DNA of 64,000 nucleotides from Naematelia aurantialba (GCA_021527695.1 JAKFAO010000004.1:1715001-1779000); one strand, 5' to 3'. Counted from the first letter of the stretch, positions 1 to 12,486 are shown. Notes: a model not told the origin generated them from the letters alone. Program-made: numbers and translations.

Positions 1-420
1 CAGTCGGATCGGATACACGTCGCAGGCCCAGAATGACTCATGTCTCCCTTCTCGACGCAGCCCATGTCTCGTTCTCCACGACACATATCCCGTCGACTCA
101 TCCAATCTGGCCGCTCACAACGCCAGTTCAGATGTCCGTCTCCATTATCTTCACTCGATTTTCCTCGACTGCCGCTTGATACTGGTCCCTCCAGTTTCAT
201 CCAAGCTCGTCTTCTCAAACAGCTAGCAGACACACTAGTCGCCTTTCCACCTTGACAGGCTCTCTTCTACCAAGCAATTTGTCTCCCCCAATCTGGACAG
301 AACAGATGCAAAATCATATGACAAGGCGGGAACAGGAGCAGGAGCAGAATCAGAGGCAGAAGCAAGACCAGGACCAGGACCAGAATCAGGAGAAGACGCC
401 AGCCCAGACGACAGACTCAC
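1..420 (-). other. Presumed first intron of the TBP gene, cut by the window edge
   Basis: On the minus strand a consensus GTGAGT donor lies at 420-415, straight after the codons for the conserved TBP core start. I find no sequence coding for the next expected core residues (NIV, then a T-V-N stretch) down to position 1. The first intron therefore seems to exceed 420 bp, which is long here. The stretch is rich in CAG/GAG-type purine runs near 320-410 and holds no convincing separate gene. Confidence 0.45.
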
Positions 421-665
421 TGTAAAGTCGGTACGAGCCCCTGCGCCGCGCCCTCCAAGCCCGGCACATCCGCTCTCACAGCCTTCGGCGGACGAGTCAA
501 TCCGTCTCCTCCCGCCGCACCTCCTGATCCAGCCCCGCCTATGCCTGCTCCACCCCCTCCCTGTGCGTCTTGCCTCCCAGCCGAACTTGGCCCAGCGCCG
601 CCATTGTATTCTGGAACGACCGGCTTGACAGACTGTGTCTGGGTCGGCAGAGCAAGCGGCGGCAT
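421..665 (-). CDS. SPT15: TATA-binding protein, first exon only (partial)
   Basis: This exon codes for an 81-residue N-terminus that starts MPPLALPT, passes through a Gly/Ala-rich stretch and ends GLVPTLQ directly at a GTGAGT donor, with the last codon split after two bases. In fungi the conserved TBP core begins with (S)G-I/V-VPTLQ followed by NIV, and variable Gly- or Gln-rich N-termini beginning with a LALPT- or FALPT-like motif are usual. The rest of the saddle domain is outside the window. TBP binds the TATA box and is needed by all three nuclear RNA polymerases. The call rests on one short conserved heptapeptide at exactly the right place plus the N-terminal style, so it is probable and not proven. 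Confidence 0.55.
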
Positions 666-1181
666 ATCGCGTAGCTTGATCTAGGCGGTAAGACGGTAAG
701 ACGTTGAGACGGTGAGACCGCGGCGTAGGCGTCAGCGTCGGCGTCGGTCGGCGGTGGCAAGGCTGCTTGTGCGCGATCGGGTCAGGCGCACGACGTGAAT
801 CAACTCCTCAACGCAGCGTGTCGCGCTGGGTGATGAGTATCTGTATCCGTTCGCGTCCACAGAGCCACCTCGATGCGAGAGCGAGTATTTTAGCCCAGGG
901 GTATAAGCCAGACGACAGAGCAGAGACGGGACAGAGGAGAAAGGACTAGAAATCGGACGGTCGAGGGGGGGAAAGACGATCGCGCAGGAGGCGAGTCCCT
1001 TATATACATTTCCGGCGAAAAATGATTCCGAACGTGGCACCCGCTCTTTCTACGCGTCTCGCTCAGTCTCTGTGTCTCCCTCTCAACTCTGGGTTGCAAA
1101 TCAATAAATATGAGCCCCTGGGAGCCAAATAACCACATATGCATGTCTGTGCTACCGTCATGCTCGCAACATAACCAGCAC
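666..1181. other. Intergenic, upstream of the TBP exon
   Basis: This 516-bp gap separates the TBP start from the 3' end of the next minus-strand gene. Positions 686-760 hold short GC-rich direct repeats (runs of GGTAAGAC, GGTGAGAC and CGTCGGCGT type). I see no coding signal; it should carry the TBP promoter and the downstream gene's 3' UTR. Confidence 0.4.
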
Positions 1182-2942
1182 TCATTCCTCGTACCTCTCC
1201 AGTCTGCTCTGCGACACATCAGCTCACAATAACTCTTCGACAACACGACACCACTCACACGTCCGGCGAACGGCTGCAAGCCAGCCGCGATTCTCTGTCC
1301 ACCTACCAACGCCGTCCAGTCCATTGACCCTCCGCCATGTGCGCGTGCAGACAACATGTGCTGGTGTGCAACATCGATCACCGGCATGGGTACGTTGTGC
1401 GCTTCAGCCAACTGGCGAATATGGCTGAGAACGTGTCAGCGAGTTGTGACGCAAGGTCCAAGTTGACAACCAATTACCTCGCATCCGTGATACCGCCTCC
1501 CAGATCGAACCCGCCCTCAGAGTCAAACTTGTTCTTGGTAATGTGGTCCGAGTAACGCATCAGCGCTGGAGACTGATGTTGCTCCTTGATTAATTCGACG
1601 AGTTTCTCGCTCCCGACCCCGGCCTGGTCACACAGGGTGAAGCACTCGGAAAGGAGTTCGATGAAGCCGAGTTCCAGCGAGTTGCCAACGAGTCTGCAGT
1701 CATCAGCACTACGACAGAGCGAGTCGTCGCGACGAAGTGAAGGCCACGGCCGAACGAGACTCACTTGAAAGCCATTGCCCTCTCCACATTGCTGCCCAGA
1801 TCCATCACCTTTCTCGCGATGGCAGGTACAAGCGCATGCGCCACATGCTTTTTGGCAAAGTAGTCGCCTGAAATGGCGAGGATGAGGTCCGCACTTTCTG
1901 CCGCTCGCGGTACACCAAAGACGGGACAGGAGAGGAAGACCCGGTGTGGCCTGGACGATGCGAGGCGCTCGAGCCTGCCGGCTGTAGCGGGGAAGATCTG
2001 GACAGGAAAGTGTTAGACCATAGATTCGATGGAGCCTATATCAACAGGGTACATGTACTTACGGTGCTGGTATCGACGAAGATAGTCGACTTGCCTCGAC
2101 CTCCAGGCTGGATCCCGTCTCCCTTTCCCTGCTGCTCCTGCTAGCGTCAGCTGCAACCTCCTGTGTGCCTAGATATTTGTATTTCTGAGGCTTGCATGCT
2201 CACCTCCTGGCCTGCAAACAGCTCATTGTACACAGATTCTACCGCCTCGTCACCGCCCAGCGATGTAAGGATCATATCCGCCCTGCAATGAGCGTTAGTC
2301 TAGCCGATTTACTCCCTCATTCGAGTAACGTCAGGGGAAGAGGTTGAGAGTGATAAGGGTAGAGGAACTCTAGAGGCAGACAGAGGCAGAGGGTGAAACG
2401 AGGGAGGAAAAGAGGGGAAAACACAATGGGAAGGAAGACGGGGAAAGAAACAGAAGACAGAGGGGCAAGAAGAAGGAAGAGGGGAAGGAAGAGGGGAAGG
2501 AAGAGGGGAAGGAAGAGGGGGAGTAGGGAAGGAGGAAGGAAACGCCACATACGTCCGTCCAATCTCCTTGAGATCCTTGACGATCTCGTACATATCGTCC
2601 GTGACCTCTCTCTGCGCAGCATAATCCTTGAACTCGTCGATGTGCTTGTCGGCGCGATTGTAGACTTTCAACGGCGGCTACCTCAAGTATCAGCCTGAAG
2701 ACATGGCTCGAGAATCAAGGAAGAGATACAGGAAGAGTCAGGGCGAGTGAAGGTGACGGAAGGTGGGCGAGAGAGGGAGAGAAGGCGAAGGACAGGTAGA
2801 GGGCTGGATACGGGAGAGAAAGACTGACACAGTGGTTCTTAGACAGGTGTTTCGCGAGGTTCGCAGCCATGCGTTTGCCCATGGCGCCCAGCCCGACGAA
2901 AGCTAGTTGGTCCTGCAGCAGAGGATCTATCAGCACATTCAT
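1182..2942 (-). CDS. NAD(P)-dependent beta-hydroxyacid dehydrogenase (6-phosphogluconate / 3-hydroxyisobutyrate dehydrogenase-like)
   Basis: The protein opens with a Rossmann glycine motif, AFVGLGAMGKRMAANL, and continues with PPLKVYNRADKH, the usual 'K-V-[YW]-N-R' second strand of this superfamily. Later segments are ADMILTSLGG, then FVDTST, the substrate-binding CPVFGVPRAAESADL, GDY, and the C-terminal all-alpha domain with LVGNSLELGFIELLSE, whose N is the usual position before the catalytic lysine; here the lysine position reads as E, L or I depending on the alignment. The end is DWTALVGGQRIAAGL. Eight exons join with consistent phase. The family oxidises 3-hydroxy acids such as 3-hydroxyisobutyrate, beta-hydroxybutyrate analogues or tartronate semialdehyde; the substrate cannot be told. 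An in-frame ATG at 2942 continues straight into the Rossmann strand, so I use it, although an upstream exon around 3170-3290 is possible. Confidence 0.8.
2474..2520. repeat. Purine minisatellite inside a dehydrogenase intron
   Basis: About four copies of a 12-bp unit, GGAAGAGGGGAA, lie in the intron between the second and third exons of the dehydrogenase. The intron is about 250 bp, several times longer than its neighbours, and the repeat lengthens its polypyrimidine-type strand. Confidence 0.85.
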
Positions 2943-3582
2943 AGCACGTCATGGAAGGGTGCTATGATCCCTGCGTACATGTTCAGGAGTCGGGGTTGCT
3001 GGACTGATAGGCATCAGCGACTGGTCTCGTCTCATGGTTTGTCGAGTCCTCCAGACGAAGCCGAGGGAGTAGTTTCATAGAGGAGTGTCCTCTCAGGCAG
3101 TGAATTTCGGAGATGGATGCGATGAGGATGGGAGAGGGCATAGAGGTAAAGAGAGGTGTCTTGGACGTACCGAGAGAAAGGAATGGCATCGGACGTCCCG
3201 CGACGAGAGTCATCGTCCTCTTTCTCGACAGGAGGCGTCCGCGCCCCAGATGTCGGGAGAGTACCGAAATGCGCTCGTGGATGGGCCATGGTGGGTGAAG
3301 TCTCTCTTCGTCTCTTCGTCTCTGCTGATGCTGATGATGAGGCAGGATAGAAGAAGTAGAATTTACGAAAGGTAAGTGGGAGATGAGGACAATGGAGAAG
3401 AATGAGAAGCAGCGGGAATACAAAATGGTGTTACCTGTGAAAGCGCGCGATGACGTTCGGTAGCAAAGACACACAGTGTCTTGTCGCTCTGTCGCTGCAT
3501 CACTCGAACCCATTGTTGCCTCTCAGCACACTGTCTACTGTCATCTGGATCGTCCCCTAGTAGCTGAGACTGAGAGAGCGAG
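2943..3582. other. Divergent promoter region between dehydrogenase and ankyrin gene
   Basis: The two genes are transcribed away from each other across 640 bp. Open frames in both directions here have unconvincing composition, although a minus-strand frame starting at 3289 could be a leader exon of the dehydrogenase. No TATA box stands out. Confidence 0.35.
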
Positions 3583-5049
3583 ATGAGCAGGATTCCACCA
3601 CGATCGGTGCCGCCCCCTCCGCCCCCTGTCGAGGAGGACGAGGATGCCGGCGCATCACCTCGTACGTCCCCTCGTCTCACATCAAGCCCTTTCAAAGTTT
3701 GGCCCTCTCAACATCTGGCACACTCATTCACTGTCTCTCTACTCAAACTCGCATTCACCATCCTCAGCCTCAGTCTCTCACATCCAAGCACAACGCAGTG
3801 ACGTACTTCCACTTCACCTCACACCTACACCCACTTTGGAATCGCAGTTGACTATGGTAACGATGAAGCTAGAAGCTGATGTAACGTCCAGACGAGGTGC
3901 TTCTCGCCGCAGCCAAGTCGGACAACGAGGGGATGCTGGAGAGTGCATTAGAGAAACTGGACGATATCAATTACGCTGACGGGTGCGTTGCATTTGCGGC
4001 GCCTGTGCCGCCCACACAAAGTGGTTGCCTGGTGAGACCTGGGTATGGTGCTGATGGTCACAGGTTAGGGAATACTGCCCTTCATTATGCGTAGGTCTCT
4101 TGCTGTCTACCCGAGGTCTGCCAGTCTGTTCGCTTGACAACTCCTCCTGTCGACGTGATGGGCCTGCATTCCTGCTGTCTACTTGATAAGCTTTGGTTCC
4201 TACTATCTACATGGCAAGCTAGGCGATGGGCATGGGCGATGGCGACAGACGACGGATGATGGCCCGTAGTTGATGAGCGATGGTCAACTGATCTAACTGT
4301 CCAGGGTACAACACGGCTCGACCTCGGTGCTCGAACACATCCTCTGCCACGAGTCGTGTGATGTGGATCTGCGTAATCGGCTGCAGGGGGACACGCCGCT
4401 GCATATTGCCGTCAGACAACGATGGGAGGATCAGCCTGGATTGCGGCTGTTTCTGGGTCCGTTCTGCGTTCCTCCACCTCCTTCCCTCCGAACGTCCGCC
4501 CCTCCCTACGCCCACCCTTCCCACCCCCCTTACTCTCGGGTGGTGCATCTCGTCCACCCGCCTCCCCTCTCCTACCACACCTGGGACGCTTCCTCATTCG
4601 CCAGCTCCAGCTGACGGGCTCGGTAGTTGAGAGTCTCTTGGAAGCAGGCGCAGACACAATGTCAGTCTCTCTCAGTCGACTCTGGACCCGTGCAGAACTC
4701 TGCGTTGCGTGCACATGCACACCGAACGTATACATGCAGACCAGCTGACATGCGTAGGATCCGGAACAAATACAATCAAAAACCCCTCGACCTCCTCCCC
4801 CCATCGTACGGCCCCGCCGACCCCGAATCAGATGACGGCAAGGTCCGCGCTGCCCTGCGCAGAGCAGAAGCAGAGGCGTTCGTAACTGACAGAGGGGATG
4901 TCGTGGATGGTCAGTTACACTTCTCTCTCTCGTTCATGCACACTCCCGCTCTCCCCCTTTTCTCCCGATATGTAGAATGACACACTGATGCCGAGGCAGA
5001 AGACGATGATATTGTGGATCCCGGAGATATCGCTTCGGATTCGGATTGA
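3583..5049 (+). CDS. Small ankyrin-repeat protein (Yar1-like)
   Basis: The exons read MSRIPPRS with a proline run, then EVLLAAAKSDNEGMLESAL, then GNTALHYA, VQHGSTSVLEHIL, GDTPLHIAV, and VESLLEAGADTMIRNKYNQKPLDLL. That is about three ankyrin repeats with the canonical T-A-L-H and T-P-L-H tetrads. The tail is acidic and ends EDDDIVDPGDIASDSD. The size and layout (short ankyrin protein with an acidic C-terminus) resemble Yar1 of yeast, a chaperone for ribosomal protein uS3, and related Schizosaccharomyces proteins; the equivalence is an inference. Introns are at 3662-3891, about 3983-4063, 4091-4304, one whose donor near 4435-4480 I could not fix, 4671-4758 and about 4915-5000. The gene converges on the BTB gene. 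Confidence 0.7.
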
Positions 5050-5231
5050 GGATGTTGAGATGCTATGCACCAGTTGGCTTGGAGAAAGGAAACATCGACT
5101 GTGAAGAGTTGTAGACCACACATAAAGATTGTGCATGAACCCATGCGTAGATGGCCGAGGCCGCAGGTGTATCTGTCACTTGAAACTAGTGCGCCACTCG
5201 ACGCGAAGCTTCGGCAGTGTTCTGCTGGAGA

Positions 5232-6067
5232 TCAGCTCCAAGCCCCTATCGACATATGCAAGCGCTTACATTGCTCGAGCGCAGCCATGAAGCGGCCACT
5301 CAACTCGACCCAATATGGCTTGCTCGTTAGCACCTCGTCCGTTGTCGTATCAAATGCTTGGTACAATGCCCAGATCCACCTGGACGGGATCTTGTCGACG
5401 TCCTTTGCCTGCATGCGTCCGTACGGGCTGTTCGGATGTAAACTGATGAGTAACCTTCTATGTTTTGCGACCTCGACCAGATACCCATGTTGAAGGACTC
5501 GACAAGCGAATTCAACGTCCCGGAGTTGCGAAGCCGCTGCGAAGAGTGGAAACAGGCGCTCCGGAAGTGTATAGTCCAAATTGACGCACTGGAGAATAGC
5601 GCGGGCAGCCATTTGAGTCTCGTATCTCGCACAGACATCGAGAAGACCGAAGAGAAAGCAGGCCGCGCCATTCGTCCTGCACGTGAGCACGTCGATCTCG
5701 ACGCCCTTGAGCGCAGCCAAGTAGACCTTCAGCATTGAGGCAGGATGATCAAGATGCAGAGTCGCATCTTGCTCGTCGTGGCAAGTAAGAAGCATCGACC
5801 GAAACACTGGACTGCGACAGCCATGAGTGGACGTCCAATAGAGGTATGAGAATGTTTGACTTACCTGGAAGCTTTGAGGTAGAAGTCGTCGATTCTGAAT
5901 GCTGCGCCATCGTTACTGACGATGGTAAAGTTGCCCTCGGTGTGTTTGGGATCCAAGCCGTATTTCTTCCCACCCTTGTCTGTTATGACTGCCATCGTGC
6001 GCGACGCCTCGGAGAGAGAAGGCGAGTCAGAGTTGGTGGTGCGAGGTCTCTTGGTTGCAAATGGCAT
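5232..6067 (-). CDS. BTB/POZ-domain protein
   Basis: Two exons join at a GTAAGT donor and a TGTCGCAG acceptor to give AFRIDDFYLKASSPVFRSMLL, the signature of a BTB/POZ fold in which an internal strand is followed by 'L...SPVFR.M'. The protein continues with DEQDATLHLDHPASMLKVYLAAL and a helical region (about 275 residues in all) ending SIGAWS. Proteins of this shape form a large family in basidiomycete genomes, mostly uncharacterised; BTB domains dimerise and often act as Cul3 adaptors. The start ATG at 6067 gives a 25-residue leader before MAVITDKGG, which could itself be the true start. No further domain was seen. Confidence 0.65.
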
Positions 6068-6099
6068 AAGAGCGAATGATCACACTTGGACCTCCCTTT

Positions 6100-7083
6100 G
6101 GAATCCAGAGATCTTAAATCGGGAAAGAAGGAGATTGAGGACAAAGCGCGGAGGCAAGCAAGCTCTCGCGACAGGGCATTCGGCTGACCGGGCTCGCGAC
6201 TGTGCAAGGGACGGCGGTGAGCCTTGATGATATGATCCACATCTTGGTTACCTCTGTGGGGGCGGGGCGGAGGCAATGTGGACAGAGGACAGATGACGGA
6301 GGGCTTAGATATCAACACAGTGAGAAGAGGGATTGAATCAACAGGGAAGAGAGAGAGAAGGGAAAGAAGGCAAAGAAGGGAAAGAAGGGAGAGAGATGGA
6401 CGGAGCCGTTGGTCATGGAAAATCATCTGCTTGCTCTTGTAGACGACCACCAGAGAAGCTCGAACTGAGACATCGCTCAATACGACTTCAAAACATCGCT
6501 CAACCTTGTCGAGGAGACTACGTGATGGACTCGTCTCCATCCACTCGAGCCCCGGTAGCCCTCGAATACCTGCACCAGAGAACAGCCACGTATTCACGAC
6601 CACCCTGATTGAACTCTGCTGCGCCACTGCGGTAGACTCGGTGACTGACTGCCTCGGCCCCGCTCTGCAGCCGGCACACCCCCCGCCCCGCTGCTCCAGC
6701 GGACGCCGTCAAACGGAACGGCCCATGATCCCAACTTGTGTCTCTGCCGCTGCCGAGTCGACGCGGAGTCCCTCCACCTGCGGCAATCCCTGCCGATTCT
6801 TCCCGAACAAAGCCTCCATTACAAACAACGCAGGCCCTCGATCCTAATGGTCCATTACCACTCTCCAGGCACGGGTCCCAAATTTGGTTCCGTCTTAGAA
6901 AGAATTTCGCTCGCCAACAGACCCTAAGTTCCAGCGCAACTCGTCTCCCCTCTTGACGAGCGATACTGTGGCGTACGAATCGATCGAGCTGAGCCACTCA
7001 GCTGCGGTACTCAAGAGTCTGAAGGGGTCGATCAAGCCTTCGTAGCATGCTCGTCTGAGCAGCGCCTTTTGTATCAGAGTCAT
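6100..7083 (-). CDS. Possible unrecognised gene with a ubiquitin-fold-like segment (weak model)
   Basis: Between the divergent BTB and PPR genes the minus strand has four protein-like stretches in varying frames: one beginning MTLIQKALLRRACYEGLIDPF (about 7083-6895), one reading GPALFVMEALFGKNRQGLP (about 6850-6720), one with SLLDKVERCFEVVL and ASLVVVYKSKQMIFHDQRL (about 6530-6390), and NQDVDHIIKAHRR (about 6250-6200). The last two can be joined by an intron with a pyrimidine tract, and their order, 'LLDKV...LVVVYKSKQMIFHDQRL...QDVDHII', resembles the second half of a ubiquitin-like fold of the SUMO/Rad60 type. The first junction needs weak splice sites. It may be a real small gene or chance open frames. 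Confidence 0.25.
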
Positions 7084-7170
7084 CAGCTTCTGGACATATC
7101 GGATCTCAATCGTTCGTCGCCGCTTCGATATTTACACTCTTTGGGTCTCGAAACTTGAGCGCACGTCAAT

Positions 7171-10100
7171 ATGCTCACGAAACCTCTGTAAGTCCTCGAC
7201 AACCCCTTCCTTCCTCGTCTGGTATCGCAACTCGCTTCCCTCTCTGTTACCGTCAACTCGGTCGTCCCACCCGCCATATGCTGATCCTCCGCCAGCACTC
7301 ACCTTCGACCCTTGCTACGTCTTCCCTCTCACACTCACACCGCGTCCGGCCCCGAGCACTTTTCCGCCAACCCCTCGATAGTTCATCATCTTCCTCAGAG
7401 TGGCTCGACCAATGCGCTCGTTGGCTCGGCACAGGGCGCCGCATCGACCTCTGGAGGATCTTCCGGTAACGCTGGAAGAGCTGGATGGGCCGGATCAGGA
7501 CCTGGCGCTGGCTCAGGAGGCTACACCGTACGTGTCTTTCGTCGAGGCTGCATACTGCGAGCTTATACTATCAGGGACATGCGCGGGCGTTTCTGTCGTT
7601 ACCTCAAACCACACTTGGCGACTCTACCTCACTTTCCTCTACCGACGACACATCAAATGAACGCCGTCGGCGTCTGTCGCTGAGAAAACGCCTCTTGGAT
7701 GCCCAGGGACGGCAAACGCGGACTGTCACCCTGGTGGATGGTCCAGGCCGGGCGATCAGCAGGCAAATAGGAGCACGAGAAGGTAGTGGCAAAGTTGCAC
7801 TGGTCGAGTTGGAGAGTGGACAGGTCGTTGCCGTGGAACCCGGCCAGACCAGAGGGCGGAGAAGCTCAATCGCTTTCCCGACATCGTATGCGTCTGCGAT
7901 TGAGGATGTGGAACCTTCGAGATCCGGTGAAGTCACACCAACAGCAGTCACACCAACAGCAACGCCGCTGTCCAGTCGATCCTCAACACCCACACCGCAC
8001 TCATCACGAAGTCGTCAGCCTCTCACAAGATCACGTACCACCCTCGATCTGTGGCGGGTTGGCGTCCCTCATGCCTCCGCCGTCGTCCCTGCTCGAGCAC
8101 TGTCTACGAGATCGCAGGCAACGCCACTGCCTGAGATCTCCGAGCTGGACCGCCCGAAACGTCATACGAGAGTGATTCAAGATCTTGCAGGGCTGGATTT
8201 GCCCTTACCTCGACTGGGCCACATACGCCGGAACAGCTCCACGACTGCGTCAAAATCCGTCGCAGAGGATGTTCAGCTGGAGGCTAAATCGGCTCACACT
8301 TCAACCCCCATTGCGGAGACTTCAGATTCTGTCTCGGAGGATTTGTATCTGGACGAGGAATCAGTGTCATCACAGATTGAGGCCGAAATCGAGGCAGAGG
8401 AGGCAACTCAAGGCTCATCATTGGGGGAAAAGTCCGACGTCAAAGTCATGGTAGACGGCAAAGGGAGAGATCCCGCATTCGGTCCATTCGGGAGGGCGCT
8501 GGTGGCCGCAGCCAGAGCCCGCGATGTAAACCGAGTCAAAGCCTTGATCCGGTATTACCGTACCCCGCCAGGTAAGAAACCCCGGGACAGCAAGCTCGCC
8601 GCAGAGTTCCCCCTGTATCCCAAGCCATCTCACCGGATCTACGAGCTTTGTATCGAGACGCTCCTGTTACTTCGGCAACCTGGACACGCTATCGCTCCGA
8701 TTCTCGACATCTACAACGAGATGATCGAACGTGACGTGATTCCTACCATGCGGGCGTATGCACTGGTGGTCACTGCTCTATGTAACCGAGAGCGCGACAT
8801 CTATGCCGCGGCAAACAGGGCTGAGACGACTCACAGATGGCAGCAATGGGGCGTTGGCATAATAGGCACGCCAGATGACTCGACTCCAAATTCAGCTGCA
8901 GACGAAGCTCAGATAGGCGGTTATCTCGCGGAGAAGAACCTGCCCTCGGCAATCAGGCTCTTCAACGCCGCGCTAGCAATGAGGGGAGAGGCCGACAAGC
9001 ATGGCCTTACCAAGTTTGAAGGCCGAAATCAGATTGTCATGCTCAACCAGATCCTGGCCACTATTGCAGCGAGCCCTGAACCCGATGCAGACGCCGCCAT
9101 GAATGTATATCGACGGATTCCGGCTAGAGCTCTTGAGAATCTGCGTCAAATGTACCGGTACCTCTTCACGATTCTTGGCAAAGCAGGCGACAAGGAGCGT
9201 CTCAACGAAGTATGGGAGGATTTCGAGAGAACGAGAAAGCAGGGCCATGGGATGAGCAAGGAAAATTGGAAGGAGATGGAGCTGGAAACCGGCAGATCCA
9301 TGTTCAGCGAATCGAAGGGTTCTTTCACCGTTCTCGAGCACCATCGACGGACACTGAACGCCTATCTGGACGCGCTAATCCGATGCGGCGAGCACGAAAA
9401 GGCGATATCCATGGTCGAGCGTATAATCGATCCTCCCGCTGACCTGGATCCCAATGAGCTCCCTGTGCCCCCGGGAGTCCATCACCCAATGTTCGGCCAA
9501 CTAGTTGTTTCGCTGGCTCAAGCGGGACACGCAGAGGCGGCGATGTCTTGGTTCAACCGTGCAAAGGAACTCGACCAGCGAACATCAAATCATGCACTTC
9601 CGATCTCCTTTCCGGCTTTCGTTGATGCCACTTCTGCATTGCTCTTAGCAGGCGAGTGGCGAAAAGCATACCAGATGCACGCAGGCCAGTACAGGGGGGA
9701 TTCACCAGATAGGCGGCACAAGAAGAACACGTCTTCGTCGGTCTATTACACTACACTGGAACGAATCTATATTGCAATCCTCTCGGCTGCATCCGCAGCG
9801 AGATCCGACCCTGCGCAGGTTGACGAGATCCTCTCGCATCTGCCGCCCATGCTGCAGTCCTGCCAATACAACCCTCCATCGGAAATTGTGCTGACTCACA
9901 TGGATCTGTTGATCGATCTGAACCGTCAACACGACCTGGTGACGCTGGTCGGATGCTGGTACTTAGAAGGGCGCCGTATCCCACTGGCCATCCAGTCATT
10001 CTCGAAACATTTGGATGCCCTCCTTTCCTTCATTAAACAGCGCACACTCGCCGAACAATTCACGATTCTGAATTGCTTTGCCGCCTTACACGTCCCTGCT

Positions 10101-12486
10101 GCCTACCAGATTGCCATCGAAACTTACCTGGAGGCGCGGGGATCGGTCGACTCGCCAAGCAAGCTGGACATGACACCGGCATCTTGGCACGCGTTGTACT
10201 CGATATTCGCGCTCTTATCAGTGGAGGATGGCAGCTACGATGAAGCCCTCATCATGTTCACGACGGATCTCAAGGTTCTCGTCGAGGTAGATCACAAGTT
10301 GTTTGGCAGTATACCTCTCGCTACTCTTAATCATCTGGGCCGAACATTCACCAACACACTCTACGAGCGCTTTGGACGTGATAGAGCTGCCGAGATGATA
10401 AGCCCCCTAACCCATGTCATTCTTCCCGATGCCCTTTCTCCTGTGGAGGTGCCAGAGGAGGTTGCAACAACGCCTTCCGAGGTCACGGCAGCACCGCCTG
10501 AAGCCACGACGCCATCGACTGATCCAACTTCCGCCTCTACTCCTCCCCAGCCCTCGGCGCCGACCACACCGGACCTACCATCACCAATCAGCTTGTATTT
10601 CGACGAGCAAATCTCGCAACGTGTCGATCTGCACACATGGCGGGCTCCGCCCATCACCCCCAGGCAAGCATATGACGCGATCCAGACCTCTATCCGTACC
10701 TCTGGTGCCGCGCCGTTCCCGGAAGCCATCGGGCGACTCATGAACAACCTCGCCAGAGCGGGTGATGAATTCCAGGTGCGGGAGCTGTACGCGCTTGGCC
10801 AGCACTTGGTCGCCACGCACGATGCCAATACCCCCGAGCAATCTCGAAAATGGCAGGTCATGGAGGACGCCATGTTGTCGTCCATGTGCTTCCTTGGCCA
10901 TCTGGAGGAAGCAGGGATGCACCGAGCTCGCATCATCGGTGCTGGGCTGGTGCCCTCACCAGACTCGTACGCCACGATGATTGCGTGCTCGAAAGACACG
11001 ACCGACGACGCGCTTGTCGCGCGCGAACTGTACGACGAATCTCAGCGTCTTGGAATCCGGCCTAATTTGTATCTATACAATACCATAATTTCAAAGCTAT
11101 CAAAGGCCCGTAAGGCGGAATTGGCAATCGACCTGTTCAAGCAGATGAAGAAGGCTAGGATCGACCCTAGCAGTGTAACTTATGGAGCGGTTATTGTGAG
11201 TGATACAAGGCCTACCATTGTCACGTGAAACAAGGCTGATCTGCGTCAAGAATGCATGCTGTCGAGTTGGGGATGCCGAATCTGCCGCCACACTGTTCGA
11301 AGAGATGAGCGCCATGCCCAGGTTCCGGCCAAGGGTACCGCCTTACAAGTAAGTCACCTCTGGTTATGGGTTTTGAACCTGGTCTGACTCTATCTCAGCA
11401 CCATGATGCAATTCCACCTGAACACTGCTCCTTCCCGTGACCGGATTCTGTACTACTACGGGCGCCTTCAGCAGCATCGCGTGCCACCCTCTGCACACAC
11501 CTATAAACTCCTCATGGACGCCTACGCCTCTTTGCCACCGATGGACCTCAAAGCTGTCGAGCGGGTGTTTGCCGACTTGTGCGCGGACAGAAAAGTGCCT
11601 GTGCAAGGGAACCATTGGGCGTCTCTGATTAGCGCGTACGGATTGTACGCCGGCGACGTCGCCAGAGCCCTTCAAGTATTCGACTCTATCCCTTCCCATC
11701 GGAACGCCGTCGACCTGTCCAAGGAGCCGGTTGTATGGGAGGCGATCTTGAACGTCCTCTCTCAGCGGGGGACGCTTGAGCAGCTCGAGGAGATGCGGAA
11801 TCGCCTCATTGCGTCTGGCGCCCGAGCGACGGCGTACGTGTACAACGTGCTCATCTCGGGGTACGCACGACACGGGCAACTGGACACGGCTCGATCACTC
11901 TTTGCTTCTCTGGGCGATAGCGTCACAGGCGTCGCGGCGCCAAACAACCATCCTGTCCTACTCACGTCGTCGGGTCACGTCAAGCCTGCAACCACGACCG
12001 ACGTCCCGACGGACATTGTGTACCGCGAGCCATCGACGTATGAAGCGATGATCAATGCCGAATTGGCAGCTGGCAATGTCCCCGAGGCAGAAGAGGTCCT
12101 GAAGCTCATGGAGGAGAGGAGGTATCCCGTCGCAGTGTTCATGCGGGTGAAAGCGATCGTTGATGCTGCTTTGGTACGTCTGGTCTCCTTGCATTCTGCC
12201 TCACTTTAAAGCCTACGTCTACGATGCCTTGTAGTATACATCACTTCAGAGACCACCTCACATAACATTACTTCAAAGTCCACCTCACACTCCACGTCTA
12301 CGTCCTCTTGCAGTTCATGTCACGTCACAGGCATGAATCTCCAGGAAGGCAAGGAAGGACAATGCTGACAGGATGCCGTAGATCTCGATAGCAACACAGG
12401 CGGTACAGGTGCCGCAGAACGACCTGCTGGTGGCCGCACAGCAAAAAGAACACGCTCAGCTGGCCCCGGCAGCAAACTTTTCGTAG
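7171..12486 (+). CDS. Large pentatricopeptide-repeat protein, probably mitochondrial (Cya5/Pet309 type)
   Basis: Six exons (7171-7187, 7296-7527, 7575-11195, 11251-11348, 11399-12173, 12382-12486) give about 1,615 residues with every junction in phase. The N-terminus is Ser/Thr/Gly-rich with few acidic residues, as in a mitochondrial presequence. PPR units are clear: 'YNEMIERDVIPTMRAYALVVTALC', 'YNTIISKLSKARKAELAIDLFKQMKKARIDPSSVTYGAVI' and 'YNVLISGYARHGQLDTARSLF' regions, each a 35-residue helix pair. In fungi such very long PPR proteins (Neurospora Cya5, yeast Pet309) stabilise or activate translation of mitochondrial COX1 mRNA; that role is inferred from family and size. A Thr/Pro/Ala-rich linker of about 50 residues (near 10440-10590) interrupts the repeats. 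The last exon is short and follows a 208-bp intron. Confidence 0.85.

Noticed and set aside
12170..12381. Repeats ACTTCAGAGACCACCTCAC / ACTTCAAAGTCCACCTCAC as a possible mobile element trace
   Set aside because: They lie within a PPR intron, are only two copies, and show no target-site duplication or terminal repeats.
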